Assembly: GCA_003222155.1 (NCBI GenBank)
Contig: QHUU01000038.1
Span: 1-48,615, forward strand
Source: Gemmatimonadota bacterium
GTDB lineage: Bacteria > Gemmatimonadota > Gemmatimonadetes > Gemmatimonadales > GWC2-71-9
Direction of reading: 5' to 3'
DNA: 48,615 bases
Under the pieces are notes generated by a model. It saw nothing but the letters and a program-made list of their open reading frames with translations, did no database searches and had not been told where the DNA came from. The position numbers and the translations under genes are program-made. Shown piece after piece: positions 25,468 through 34,855 of the stretch; the first letter of the stretch is position 1; every line of letters starts with the position of its first letter.

Positions 25468-27874
25468 CGGGCGCGAGTCCGTCCGCTTCCGCCGTCAGCG
25501 TCACCGTTCCCGCCCGCTCGCCCGCGCGGACGATGACCAGCGCCTTCCCGTTGAACAGCCGCACGCGATCGGCCTCGAAGGGCGCATGGCTGATCTGGTC
25601 CCCGTTGTCGACTCCCGCGATCCGTGCATCCCCGGCCACCCGGAACCGGACCAGGTGATCCGCCGTCGGCACCGCGATGCCCGCGCGGTCCAGCACGGTG
25701 ACGGTCACGAACGAGAGGTCGCTCCCGTCGGCATGGACGACTGAACGGTCGGGGGCGAGTGCGAGGCGCGCGGGCGCACCGGCGGTCCGCACCTCCTCGG
25801 TCGCGATCGCGTGACTGCCCCTGCGCGCCACCGCCCGCAATGTCCCCGGCGTATACGCGACACGCCACATCAGATGCAGGACGTCGCCCTCTTTCCGCTT
25901 CACGCCCAGCGAGGTGCCGTTCAGGAACAGCTCCACCTCTTCGCCGTTGGTATAGGCCCACACGTCGACGGTGTCGCCCGCCGTCCAGTTCCAGTGCGGG
26001 AAGACGTGCAGCATCGGCCGGTGCGTCCACTCGCTCTGGTACAGGTAGTACGGGTCTTTGGGGAAACCAGCCAAGTCGACAACGCCGAAATAGGAGCTGC
26101 GCGCCGGCCACTGATACGGCGTGGGCTCGCCCAGGTAGTCGATCCCGGTCCAGATGAACATCCCCGAGAGGAATGGGTACCGCTCGAACAGCCGCAACGA
26201 TTCTTCGTGCAGCGAGCCCCAGAAAGCCTTGCGGTCGTCGTACGACGAGAGCCGGTAGTCCTTGTTGGGCTGCGGTCCGTGGTCCTTCACGTACGGCGTC
26301 TCATAGCTGGCGACGCTGTCGGAGGGCTGCTCGTAGACGCCGCGGCTGTTGAGCGCGGACATGGCCTCGGTGATGACGAACTTCGCGCCCGGGAATTGCG
26401 CCGGCAGGTTCGGCCAGGCCTCGTGGTGGTAGTTATGGCCCAGCAGGTCGAGGGCGCCGGCGTGAAACAGCGGGTTCGCCGGACTGCCGTTGTTGTTCGC
26501 TGACGTAATCGGCCGTGTCGGGTCGAGGCGTCGCACGATCCCGGCCAGTTCGCGAGCGATCGGAGCGGCGGTGGTATCGTCGTTGGTCCACTGCTCCATG
26601 ACCTCGTTCCCGATGCTCCACATGAAGACGCTGGGATGGTTCCGGTCACGCCGCACCATATCGGACAGGTCGCGCACGTGCCACGCGTCCCAGTCCAGGT
26701 GGTAGTCGTACTTGGTCTTCTGCTTCTTCCACATATCGAAGGCCTCGTCCAGCACGATGAAGCCCATGCGATCGGTGAGATCGAGCAGCTCGGGGGCGGG
26801 CGGGTTGTGCGACGTGCGGATGGCGTTGACACCCATGTCCCGCATGATCTCGAGCTGCCGCTCGAGGGCGCGGGTGTTCACGGCGGCACCCAGGGCCCCG
26901 AGGTCGTGGTGCAGACACACGCCGCGGATCTTCACGTGCGCGCCGTTGAGGATGAACCCGCGGTCGGGATCGAACGCGAACGTCCGCACTCCGAACGACG
27001 TGCCGTAGTCGTCTGTGCAGGGCTTTCCCCTGCACACCACCCGCGACGCGGCCCGGTACAAGTACGGTCGCTCCAGCGACCACAGCGTCGGGTCCCTGAT
27101 GACCAGGTCCTGCGCGATTTCGCCGATGGAGTCGTGCGGGATGCCGGCCTCGGTCGAGGCCGCCGCCACTTCCCTGCCGGCGGCGTCGTACAGCGACGTC
27201 CGCAGCGTGATCGGCTGATCGGACTGCGACGCGTTGCGGATCGTGGTGCGCATGGTCACCCGGGCCGAGGCCGTGCCGACCTCGGGCGTCGTGACATAGG
27301 TGCCCCAGTGGTCCACGTGTACAGGGTCGGTCGTGACCAGGCGGACGTGCCGGTAGATGCCGGAGCCCGAGTACCAGCGCGAGTTGGGCTGCTGCGCGTT
27401 GTCCACCCGCACGGCCATCACGTTGCTCGCCGGGCCGCGGCGGAGGTGCGGTGTCAGCTCGTAGCGAAATGAGCTGTATCCATACGGCCGCTTCCCCAGG
27501 TAATGGCCGTTGATCCAGACCTCGCTGTTACGGTAGACGCCATCGAACTCCACGAAGACCAGCCGGCTCGTGTCCCCCTCGGCTACGGAGAACGTCTTGC
27601 GGTACCAGCCCACGCCGCCGGGAAGCGCGCCGCCGCCCGCTCCGGCGGGGTTCGTGTCGCTGAACTCCCCCTCGATGCTCCAGTCGTGCGGCAGATCCAG
27701 GCTGCGCCAACCGGAATCGTCGAACGTCGCGTCCTGAGCGCCGGCGACGTCGCCGAGGTGGAACCGCCAGGCGCGGTCGAAGGGGAGCATCGCCCGCTCC
27801 CGCTGCGCCACCGCCGGCGCGAACGGGGCGACCAGCAGCGCGAGCAGGCTGACGACGGCTCGGCGCACGTTCAC
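25442..27874 (-). CDS. GH2 beta-galactosidase-like enzyme, secreted
   Basis: An 810-residue exported glycosidase. After a signal peptide (about 1-23, ending APAVAQ) come the sugar-binding jelly roll (PHDWSIEGEFSDTNPAG, GGVGWYRKTF), an immunoglobulin-like domain and the catalytic barrel. The barrel carries SIGNEVMEQW with acid/base Glu424 and VITEAMSALNSRG with nucleophile Glu503. C-terminal beta domains (from about 640) follow. The GVCLHHDLGALGAAVNTRAL and IRTSHNPPAPELLDL signatures are those of GH2 beta-galactosidases, which remove terminal beta-galactose; some relatives act on other sugars. The start GTG at 27874 overlaps the GH3 stop by four bases, making it third in galM-GH3-GH2. Its 3' end overlaps the convergent kinase gene by 26 bases. 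Confidence 0.92.
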   Translation of the reverse strand: MNVRRAVVSLLALLVAPFAPAVAQRERAMLPFDRAWRFHLGDVAGAQDATFDDSGWRSLDLPHDWSIEGEFSDTNPAGAGGGALPGGVGWYRKTFSVAEGDTSRLVFVEFDGVYRNSEVWINGHYLGKRPYGYSSFRYELTPHLRRGPASNVMAVRVDNAQQPNSRWYSGSGIYRHVRLVTTDPVHVDHWGTYVTTPEVGTASARVTMRTTIRNASQSDQPITLRTSLYDAAGREVAAASTEAGIPHDSIGEIAQDLVIRDPTLWSLERPYLYRAASRVVCRGKPCTDDYGTSFGVRTFAFDPDRGFILNGAHVKIRGVCLHHDLGALGAAVNTRALERQLEIMRDMGVNAIRTSHNPPAPELLDLTDRMGFIVLDEAFDMWKKQKTKYDYHLDWDAWHVRDLSDMVRRDRNHPSVFMWSIGNEVMEQWTNDDTTAAPIARELAGIVRRLDPTRPITSANNNGSPANPLFHAGALDLLGHNYHHEAWPNLPAQFPGAKFVITEAMSALNSRGVYEQPSDSVASYETPYVKDHGPQPNKDYRLSSYDDRKAFWGSLHEESLRLFERYPFLSGMFIWTGIDYLGEPTPYQWPARSSYFGVVDLAGFPKDPYYLYQSEWTHRPMLHVFPHWNWTAGDTVDVWAYTNGEEVELFLNGTSLGVKRKEGDVLHLMWRVAYTPGTLRAVARRGSHAIATEEVRTAGAPARLALAPDRSVVHADGSDLSFVTVTVLDRAGIAVPTADHLVRFRVAGDARIAGVDNGDQISHAPFEADRVRLFNGKALVIVRAGERAGTVTLTAEADGLAPATVRVGLR

Positions 27875-30504
27875 GGCCGGGCCGCGACTCTGAGCGTCCG
27901 CCGGAGCCGGATGTCGGCGGAAGACGCACCGACCGCGATCTCCACGCGCTCGTCCTCGACCACCCAGCGGTGTGCGTCCGGACTCCAATACGCCAGCGCG
28001 GATGCGGCCAGCGGAAACGCGACCGTTCGGGTCTCCCCCGGCTGGAGCGCGACGCGCCGGTAGCCCCGGAGATCCTCCCGGGGCCGCGCGACGCGCGAGC
28101 CGACATGTCGCACGTAGAGCTGGACGACCTCGTCGCCGGCCAGTTTGCCCTGGTTCGTCACGTCGACCTGGACGGTGAGCGTGTCACTTCCCGCGAGCGT
28201 CGCGGCGCTCGTGCGCAGGTTCTTGTACGCGAAGCTCGTGTAGCTCAAACCGTATCCGAAGGGGTAGAGCGGCGTGCCCTTGAAGAATCGGTAGGTCCGC
28301 CCTGACATGGCGTAGTCGTCGAACGGCGGCAGGTCGGCGACGCTCTTGTAGAACGTCACTGGCAGGCGCCCGCCCGGGTTGTAGTCTCCGAACAGCACAT
28401 CCGCGAGCGCGCTGCCCGCCGCCTGCCCGCCGTACCAAGCCTCGACGATCGCGGGGACGTGCTGCTCGGCCCAGTTCACCGCCAGCGCGCTGCCGTTGAG
28501 TAGCACCAGCACCGTGGGCTTGCCCACGGCGACGATGCGCTCGAGCAGCCGCTCTTGCGGCGCGGGGAGGTCGATCTGCGTGCGGTCTCCGCCTCGGAAG
28601 CCGTCGATCTCGACCCGCATCTCCTCGCCCTCGAGCTGGGCCGTGAGGCCCAGGCACAGCACGACGACATCCGCCTGCGCGGCCGCCCGCACCGCCTCGG
28701 CCTCGAGCATCTCCTGGGGAGTAGACCAGAGCAGGTGGAGCTGTGCGTCGCCGTAGGACTCCTGGGCGTCCACGCGTAGCCGATAGCTTCTGCCCGCCTC
28801 GAGCCGCAGCGGCTCGCTCCGTACCGGGCGCGGGTCCGGGAATTCCCCGTCGTGTGTGGGATACACCGAGCGGACGACCAGACTATCGTCGAGGAAGAGC
28901 TGGAACCGCATGGTGCCGATCAAGCCGAGCCGATACGTCCCGCTGTGCGGCGGCCGCAAAGCACCCGTCCAGCGTACCGCGAAGTCGTCGGGGTTCAGGT
29001 CCGCACGCGGCGCGCCGTCGTTCCAGTTCACATCCAGCGCCGTGTCGACGGCAGTGGACACGGGAGCGCCCGCCATCGCTCGACTGTTGAAATAGGCGAC
29101 GTCGAGGCCGAGCGCGCCGGCGCTCGTGGAGAGCGCGCTGGACGGAGTGACGTCCAGCACCGGGAAGCCATCGGCCAGGTCCGCCCCGCGGGCGTAGAGC
29201 ACGCGCGTCCCCTTCCCCACCGCTTCGCGAATGCCGCGCAGTGGGGTCACGGGATCGGCCGGGAGCCCGTTGTAGTTGCCGAGCAGCATGCGCCACTGAT
29301 CGGCGTTGGGCCCGATGACCGCGAGCGTGCCCAGGTCCTTGCGGAGCGGGAGCAGCCTGCCGGCATTCTTCAGAAGGACGATTGATTCACGCGCTGCCTG
29401 ACGCGCGAGCGCACGATGCGCCGGCTGGTCGAGCACACCCGCCGGGATGCGCGCCCAGCGCACGCGATCCGGCGGGTCGAACATCCCCAGTTTGAACCGC
29501 GCCAGGAACAAACGCTTGAGCGACGTGTCCATCTCCTGCTCGGTAACGAGCCCCTGCCTGACCGCGTCGCCGAGGTTCGCGTAGACGTGGCCGCACTCCA
29601 GATCGGTGCCGGTTTTCACGGCCAGGGCCGCCGCCTGGGCAGCAGTCGCGACGACCTTGTGGCGGGCATAGATGTCGTCGATGGCACCGCAGTCGGACAC
29701 GACGTAGCCCTTGAAGCCCCACTCGCCCCGCAGGATGGCTTCGAGCAGCAGATCGCTGCCGCACGCCGCCTTGCCGTCGACCCGGTTGTAGGCACACATC
29801 AGCGAATACGCCCCGCCCTCCCGGATGCCGGCCTCGAAGTGCGGCAGATAGCTCTCGCGCAGGTCGCGCTCGCTCACGACGGCGTCGAAGGTGTGCCGCT
29901 CCGGCTCGGGACCCGAGTGCACCGCGAAATGCTTCACCGTGGCCACGGTCTTCAGGTAATTCGGATCGTCGCCCTGCATGCCGCGGATGAACTGCACCGC
30001 GAGTCGGCCCGTGAGAAACGGGTCTTCGCCGTAGGTCTCCTGGCCCCGCCCCCAGCGCGGATCGCGGAACAGATTGATGTTGGGGGACCAGAAGGTCAGG
30101 CCTTGATAGCGCTGGCGCGAGCCCGCTCGGACGTACTCGTGGTGCTTGGCGCGCGCCTCGTCCGAGATAACCGTGGCCATCCGGAAGATCAGCGAGTCGT
30201 CCCAGGTGGCGGCGAGGCCGATGGCCTGGGGAAACGAGGTCGCCAAGCCGGAGCGGGCGACGCCGTGCAGCGCCTCGTTCCACCAGTTGTATTGCGGGAT
30301 CCCCAGCCGCTCGATCGCCGGTGCGACGTCCTGCATCTGAGACACTTTTTCCTCGAGCGTCATGCGGGACACGAGGTCGTCCACGCGCCGCCCCAGCGGC
30401 ACGTCCGGGTTCAGGTAGTCGGCCGTCTGCGCGGCAAGCCGGGCGGCGATCGCGCTCCACACCAACGGAAGCACGAGCAGTACACGATGACTGCGAGCCC
30501 TCAT
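27871..30504 (-). CDS. GH3 beta-xylosidase/beta-glucosidase with inserted PA14 domain
   Basis: An 877-residue exported enzyme with a signal peptide (about 1-25, ending ARLAAQ). The GH3 N-terminal barrel includes YNWWNEALHGVARSG, FWSPNINLFRDPRWGRGQET, ETYGEDPFLTGRLA and KHFAVHSGPEPERH. The nucleophile is Asp271 in YVVSDCGAIDDIY. In the C-terminal sandwich domain a PA14 module is inserted at about 468-595 (TYRLGLIGTMRFQLFLDDS, SYRLRVDAQESYGDAQLHLL), a known GH3 arrangement that shapes the substrate pocket. A general-acid region follows at LEGEEMRVEIDG. A C-terminal fibronectin-like domain ends the protein. The NWWNEALHG type is most often seen in beta-xylosidases, with beta-glucosidase and alpha-arabinofuranosidase also possible. 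It overlaps galM upstream and GH2 downstream by four bases each. Confidence 0.94.
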   Translation of the reverse strand: MRARSHRVLLVLPLVWSAIAARLAAQTADYLNPDVPLGRRVDDLVSRMTLEEKVSQMQDVAPAIERLGIPQYNWWNEALHGVARSGLATSFPQAIGLAATWDDSLIFRMATVISDEARAKHHEYVRAGSRQRYQGLTFWSPNINLFRDPRWGRGQETYGEDPFLTGRLAVQFIRGMQGDDPNYLKTVATVKHFAVHSGPEPERHTFDAVVSERDLRESYLPHFEAGIREGGAYSLMCAYNRVDGKAACGSDLLLEAILRGEWGFKGYVVSDCGAIDDIYARHKVVATAAQAAALAVKTGTDLECGHVYANLGDAVRQGLVTEQEMDTSLKRLFLARFKLGMFDPPDRVRWARIPAGVLDQPAHRALARQAARESIVLLKNAGRLLPLRKDLGTLAVIGPNADQWRMLLGNYNGLPADPVTPLRGIREAVGKGTRVLYARGADLADGFPVLDVTPSSALSTSAGALGLDVAYFNSRAMAGAPVSTAVDTALDVNWNDGAPRADLNPDDFAVRWTGALRPPHSGTYRLGLIGTMRFQLFLDDSLVVRSVYPTHDGEFPDPRPVRSEPLRLEAGRSYRLRVDAQESYGDAQLHLLWSTPQEMLEAEAVRAAAQADVVVLCLGLTAQLEGEEMRVEIDGFRGGDRTQIDLPAPQERLLERIVAVGKPTVLVLLNGSALAVNWAEQHVPAIVEAWYGGQAAGSALADVLFGDYNPGGRLPVTFYKSVADLPPFDDYAMSGRTYRFFKGTPLYPFGYGLSYTSFAYKNLRTSAATLAGSDTLTVQVDVTNQGKLAGDEVVQLYVRHVGSRVARPREDLRGYRRVALQPGETRTVAFPLAASALAYWSPDAHRWVVEDERVEIAVGASSADIRLRRTLRVAARP

Positions 30505-31664
30505 GGCTGAACTCCGAACCGGTAGATGGTACGCGTGCGGTAGTCTTCCCCGGGACGCAGGATCGTCGACGGGAACGCGGGCTTGTTCGGCGAGTCGGGG
30601 AAGTGCTGCGTCTCCATGGCGAAACCGTAGCGGTGCCGGTAGACGACGCCCTGCTTGCCCCGCAGCGTGCCGTCCAGGAAGTTGCCGGAATAAAACTGCA
30701 GTCCCGGCTCCGTCGTCGAGATCTCCATCACCCGCCCGCTCGTCGGCTCGTACACTCGTGCGGCAAGCGTGATGTCTTCCCCTATGCCGCCCTTGCCGCC
30801 TATGCCGCCCTTGTCGAGCACGAAGTTGTGGTCATAGCCCCGCCCGTTGCGGAGCTGTTCGTCGTCCCGGTCGATGCGGGCCCCAATGGCCGTGGGCGTG
30901 CGGAAGTCGAACGGCGTGCCCGCGACGCTCCTGATCTCGCCCGTCGGAATGAGCGTCGAGTCCACCGGCGTGAAGCGGTCGGCGTTGAGCGTGACCACGT
31001 GGCCGAGGATGTCGCCCTTGCCGTCGCCCGCCAGATTGAAGTAGCTGTGCTGCGTGAGGTTCACCGGAGTTGCGCGGTCCGTGGTCGCGTGATAGTCGAA
31101 AATCAGCTGGTTGGCGTTCGTGAGGGTGTAGGTCACCGTCGCTCGGAGCGTGCCGGGGTAGCCCTCTTCTCCGTCCGGGCTCGTGTAATTCAGGACGAGA
31201 CCGACGCTGTCACCACGCTCGAAGGGTGCGGCGGCCCAGACCACCTTGTCGAAGCCGCGCGCGCCGCCGTGCAGGTGATTGGGGCCATTGTTCGTGGCCA
31301 GCGTGTAGGTCCGGCCGTCCAGCGTGAACCGGCCCCGGGCGATGCGGTTGCCGTACCGGCCGATCAGGGCGCCGAAGTAGGGTGACCCCCGCTCGTAGTC
31401 CCCGAGGGAGTCGAATCCCAGCACGACGTCGTCGAGCCGGCCGTTCCGGTCGGGGACCCGGAGCGACACGATGATGCCGCCGTAGTCGAGCACCCGCAGC
31501 TCGATCCCGTGGGCGTTCTTGAGGGTGTACACGCTCACGGCCTCCCCCCGCGCGGTGGCGCCGAACGGCTTCCGGGCGCCCCCACCTCCCCCACCAGAAC
31601 AGGCAGCGCTCAGGGACACGATCACCAACCAGCGGGACGGTCTGCGGTCGAGAATGGGGTGCAT
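30501..31664 (-). CDS. galM: Aldose 1-epimerase (galactose mutarotase), predicted lipoprotein
   Basis: A 387-residue mutarotase interconverting alpha and beta anomers of galactose and other aldoses. Motifs: LRVLDYGGIIVSLRVPDRNG, IGRYGNRIARGRFTLDG, NNGPNHLHGGARGFDKVVW with the catalytic His region, VNLTQHSYFNLAGDG with the second His, RGYDHNFVLD, and PGLQFYSGNFLDG near the catalytic Glu. It carries a lipoprotein signal, SLSAACSGGGGGG with the lipidated Cys at about residue 22, so it acts in the periplasm or at the membrane rather than in the cytoplasm. Just after RGYDHNFVLD there is a short KGGIGG-KGGIGE insertion from an 18-base tandem repeat. It is first in the minus-strand galM-GH3-GH2 unit, divergent from a SusC gene 135 bases away. 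Confidence 0.94.
   Translation of the reverse strand: MHPILDRRPSRWLVIVSLSAACSGGGGGGARKPFGATARGEAVSVYTLKNAHGIELRVLDYGGIIVSLRVPDRNGRLDDVVLGFDSLGDYERGSPYFGALIGRYGNRIARGRFTLDGRTYTLATNNGPNHLHGGARGFDKVVWAAAPFERGDSVGLVLNYTSPDGEEGYPGTLRATVTYTLTNANQLIFDYHATTDRATPVNLTQHSYFNLAGDGKGDILGHVVTLNADRFTPVDSTLIPTGEIRSVAGTPFDFRTPTAIGARIDRDDEQLRNGRGYDHNFVLDKGGIGGKGGIGEDITLAARVYEPTSGRVMEISTTEPGLQFYSGNFLDGTLRGKQGVVYRHRYGFAMETQHFPDSPNKPAFPSTILRPGEDYRTRTIYRFGVQP
30783..30816. repeat. 18-bp tandem duplication inside galM
   Basis: The unit TATGCCGCCCTTGCCGCC is followed directly by a near-copy, TATGCCGCCCTTGTCG. It encodes a Gly-rich KGGIGG repeat in a loop after the RGYDHN motif and keeps the frame. Probably a slippage-type duplication in a tolerant surface loop. 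Confidence 0.7.
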
Positions 31665-31699
31665 GCTCTGTCTCCTGGGAAAACTTCACACGCCTCGCT

Positions 31700-31725
31700 C
31701 CGACGCGCCACCCGGGACGCGTCGG
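31700..31725. promoter_or_regulatory. CCGACGCG/CGCGTCGG inverted repeat in the galM-SusC divergent region
   Basis: A perfect 8-bp inverted repeat with a 10-base loop (which contains CCCGGG) lies in the 135-base spacer between the divergent galM (starts 31664) and SusC (starts 31800). Position suits an operator controlling both units. Alternatively it forms a hairpin in a leader transcript. No clear promoter elements could be assigned. Confidence 0.4.
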
Positions 31726-31799
31726 CATGGGACTTGCCGATTTGCCATCGCGTCCGACCGCCAAGCAGGACCGTCTTCCCGCACCATTCGGAGGGGCGT

Positions 31800-34700
31800 A
31801 TGACCCGTTCGTCTGGACTTGGCACGCGATGCCTGCCAGCAGGCGCTCTTGTTCTCCTGTCGCTGGTCCCGGCGGCGGTCGGCGCGGCGCAAACGCCCGA
31901 CAGCGTGCGCGGCCGCGTGGTCAGCACGAGCGACGCATCTCCGGTGCCAGCGGCGCGCGTGCTCGTGGGCGGCACCGCCCAGGGCACCTTCACCGACGAC
32001 AAAGGGGAGTACCGTCTCGAGCTGCCGCCCGGCGCCCGCACGCTGCTGTTCCGCGCGATCGGCTACAAGACACTGGAAGTGGCGATCGAGGGCCGTGCGG
32101 TCGTCGACGTGTCGCTCGAGGCGGCACCGCTGACGCTGCAGGAGCAGGTGGTGATGGGGTACCTCACGCAACAGCGCCGCGACGTGTCGGATGCGAGCGC
32201 GGGGGTCACCGGGGACCAGGTGCGTGGGGCACAGGTAGCCACGGTCGAAGAGGCCCTGCGTGGCCGGCTCGCGGGCGTGCAGATCTCCGCGTCGGGGGAG
32301 CCGGGGCGGCCGGCGGACGTCGTCATCCGCGGTCAGAACTTCCTCAGCAATTCGGCGCCGCTCTACGTCGTGGACGGGATGTACCTGGGACAGAACCCCA
32401 ACCTCGATCCCGACGACATCGAATCCATCGAAGTGCTGAAAGACGCGTCGGCTGCCGCGCAGTACGGCGCGCAGGCGGCCAACGGCGTGGTGGTCATCCG
32501 GACGCGTCGCGGGCGCGGCGATACGCGGGTCGAGCTGCAGTCCTACTACGGGTACCAGCAGATCCCCAAGCGCGTCCCGATGATGAACACCACCGACTGG
32601 GCCGCGATCGCCCGCCAGGCGTACCAGAACGCGGGTCAGCAGGTGATCCCCGGTGCCGCGAACCCGCCGCCGATCAGCACCGATTGGCAGGACGCGGTGT
32701 TCACGACCGGCGCCATCCAGGACCACGGGGTGACTGTATCGGGCGGGACGGCCGGCGCCAGCTACCTGATCTCGGGCGGCTACCTGCAGCAAGATGGCGC
32801 CATCGTTCAGACCGGATTCCACCGCTACAACTTCCGGATCAACTCCCAACTGCAGCGCGGGCGGCTGACGCTCGGGGAGACCATGGCGCTCTCGAGCACG
32901 CGGCGACAGTTCCTGGACGGCTTTCCCCTGATCGACGTGGTCCGGTTTCCTCCCGCCATCCCCGTGCGCGACAGCACTACGTCCAGCGGGTTCGCCTTCG
33001 GCAGCGACGCGGTCCCCACGTTCGGCACCAACCCCGTGGGCGAGCTGATGATGCAGAACAACTGGGGCCGCTCCAATCAGCTGATCGGGACCACGTTCGC
33101 CGAGCTGCAGCTCGCGTCCAGCTTGCGCTACCGCTTCAACCTCGGCGTCAACCTCGAAGCCTACACGCAGGAGAACTTCGTCCACCGGGGACAGCTGCGC
33201 TTCCGCGATCCGCTGCTGCCCGCCCGGCTGACGAGCACGCAGGACGAGCGCACGTCGCTCCTCGTGGAGAACCTCCTCACGTTCGACCGGAGCTTCGGAT
33301 CCGCGCACCGGCTCAACGCGGTCGCCGGCTTCACGGAGCAGCGAGACACGCGCGACGCACTGGTCGCGTATCGCGAGGGCTACACCAACGAGAACCTGCA
33401 GGTGATCGATGCGGGCCAGCGCAGCAACCTGAATAACGGCGGGTCCCGCCTCGAAAACGCGCTGCGCGCACTGCTGGTACGCGCCAACTACGCCTACAGA
33501 GATCGCTACCTCTTCACCGGGAGCCTGCGACGCGACGGCTCGTCGCGCTTCGGCCCGGGGAATCGCTATGGCACGTTCGGGGCGGCATCCGTGGGTTGGG
33601 TGCTGAGCCAGGAACGCTTCTACCCGTCGATCCCCCTGCTCGGCCGCGGCGTGGACTACTTCAAGCTGCGGGTGAGCCACGGCGTGCTGGGGAACCAAGA
33701 CATCGGCGACTACCGGTTCTCTGCGCCGATCGTCCAGGGCTTGAACTATCTGTTCGGGTCGGACGTGGTCGCGAGCGGAGCCACGCAGCTCACGCTCGCC
33801 AACCCGAACATCCGCTGGCAGAGCAACCGCGAGACGAACGTCGGCGTCGATCTGGGTCTGTTCCAAAGCCGACTCACCGTCACGATGGACTACTATGTCT
33901 CGACATCGGATGGGCTGCTGGTCCCGGCGCCGATTCCGCCGAGCCTTGGCGTCACCGAGTTCCCCGTCGTGAACGCCGGTACGATCCGCAACACCGGCTT
34001 CGAGCTCGCCGCGACGCACCGGCTCGAGCGGGGCGATTTCCAGCTCACCACGAGCCTGACACTCACCACCACCAGGAACCGGGTGCTCCACCTCGGGAAC
34101 GGCGGCCAGCCGATCTTCGCCGGGCCGTTCGGCGTCGCCCGCACCGCCGAGAACTCTCCGATCGGAACGTTCTGGGTGCTCCAGACCGACGGCATCTTCC
34201 AGAGCGCGGCCGAGGTCCAGGCCAGCGCACAGCCCAACGCGAAGCCGGGTGACGTGCGATACGTAGACCGGAACGGCGACGGCAGCATCACCCTCGACGA
34301 CCGCTACGCCGCCGGGAGCGCCATCCCCGACGTGACGGGCGGTCTGTTTCTGGACGGCCACTACCGGCGGTTCGATTTCACCGTCAACCTGCGCGGCTCC
34401 TTCGGCGGCAAGATCTTCAACGTGGCGCGCTACTGGACCGACCGCATGGACGACATCTCGAACTTCCGCCAGGGGCTCTCGCCCTGGTCGCCCACCAACC
34501 CGAGCACTACCACGCCGCGCGCCGTGATCGGTCCGCAAGGTGCAAGCAACGCCAACCCGCTGTCGGATCGCTGGATCGAGAGCGGCTCGTTCCTGCGAAT
34601 CCAGAACGTCGCGTTGGGCTACCGCGTGCCGGCCGCGGTCGTACGGTGGCTGGGCGTCGCCGACGCCGAGCCGCGAGTCTTCGTCAGCGTGCAAAACCTG

Positions 34701-34835
34701 TACACGTTCACCGGCTTTTCGAACTGGGACCCGGAGACGCTCGGATTCGGCGATGCGCTGGCGCGCGGCATCGACGATGGCGCGATCTATCCCAATCCCC
34801 GCACGATCACCTTCGGCCTCGATTTTCGGCTGTGA
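31800..34835 (+). CDS. SusC/RagA-family TonB-dependent outer-membrane transporter
   Basis: A 1011-residue receptor. A signal peptide (about 1-29, ending AAVGAAQ) is followed by a carboxypeptidase-D-like domain (SVRGRVVSTSDASPVPAARV to about residue 110) and a plug domain with EALRGRLAGVQISASGEPGR, APLYVVDGMYLGQNPNLDP and IEVLKDASAAAQYGAQAANG. The barrel ends with an aromatic-containing strand, ITFGLDFRL. It imports an oligosaccharide with the SusD encoded next. The ATG at 31800 is fixed by GGAGGGG upstream; the open frame extends to 31509 across the divergent galM start and is not coding there. It heads SusC-SusD-GH43-GH2, suggesting an arabinose- or galactose-bearing glycan. Note QYGAQAANG where other SusC plugs have IYGSRGANG. 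Confidence 0.95.
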   Translation: MTRSSGLGTRCLPAGALVLLSLVPAAVGAAQTPDSVRGRVVSTSDASPVPAARVLVGGTAQGTFTDDKGEYRLELPPGARTLLFRAIGYKTLEVAIEGRAVVDVSLEAAPLTLQEQVVMGYLTQQRRDVSDASAGVTGDQVRGAQVATVEEALRGRLAGVQISASGEPGRPADVVIRGQNFLSNSAPLYVVDGMYLGQNPNLDPDDIESIEVLKDASAAAQYGAQAANGVVVIRTRRGRGDTRVELQSYYGYQQIPKRVPMMNTTDWAAIARQAYQNAGQQVIPGAANPPPISTDWQDAVFTTGAIQDHGVTVSGGTAGASYLISGGYLQQDGAIVQTGFHRYNFRINSQLQRGRLTLGETMALSSTRRQFLDGFPLIDVVRFPPAIPVRDSTTSSGFAFGSDAVPTFGTNPVGELMMQNNWGRSNQLIGTTFAELQLASSLRYRFNLGVNLEAYTQENFVHRGQLRFRDPLLPARLTSTQDERTSLLVENLLTFDRSFGSAHRLNAVAGFTEQRDTRDALVAYREGYTNENLQVIDAGQRSNLNNGGSRLENALRALLVRANYAYRDRYLFTGSLRRDGSSRFGPGNRYGTFGAASVGWVLSQERFYPSIPLLGRGVDYFKLRVSHGVLGNQDIGDYRFSAPIVQGLNYLFGSDVVASGATQLTLANPNIRWQSNRETNVGVDLGLFQSRLTVTMDYYVSTSDGLLVPAPIPPSLGVTEFPVVNAGTIRNTGFELAATHRLERGDFQLTTSLTLTTTRNRVLHLGNGGQPIFAGPFGVARTAENSPIGTFWVLQTDGIFQSAAEVQASAQPNAKPGDVRYVDRNGDGSITLDDRYAAGSAIPDVTGGLFLDGHYRRFDFTVNLRGSFGGKIFNVARYWTDRMDDISNFRQGLSPWSPTNPSTTTPRAVIGPQGASNANPLSDRWIESGSFLRIQNVALGYRVPAAVVRWLGVADAEPRVFVSVQNLYTFTGFSNWDPETLGFGDALARGIDDGAIYPNPRTITFGLDFRL

Positions 34836-34855
34836 TTTCCACGGGAGCTCCCCCC

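Noticed and set aside
31686-34694. 1002-residue minus-strand frame opposite SusC
   Set aside because: Mirror of the plus-strand SusC codons; Arg/Asp/His-rich with no family resemblance.
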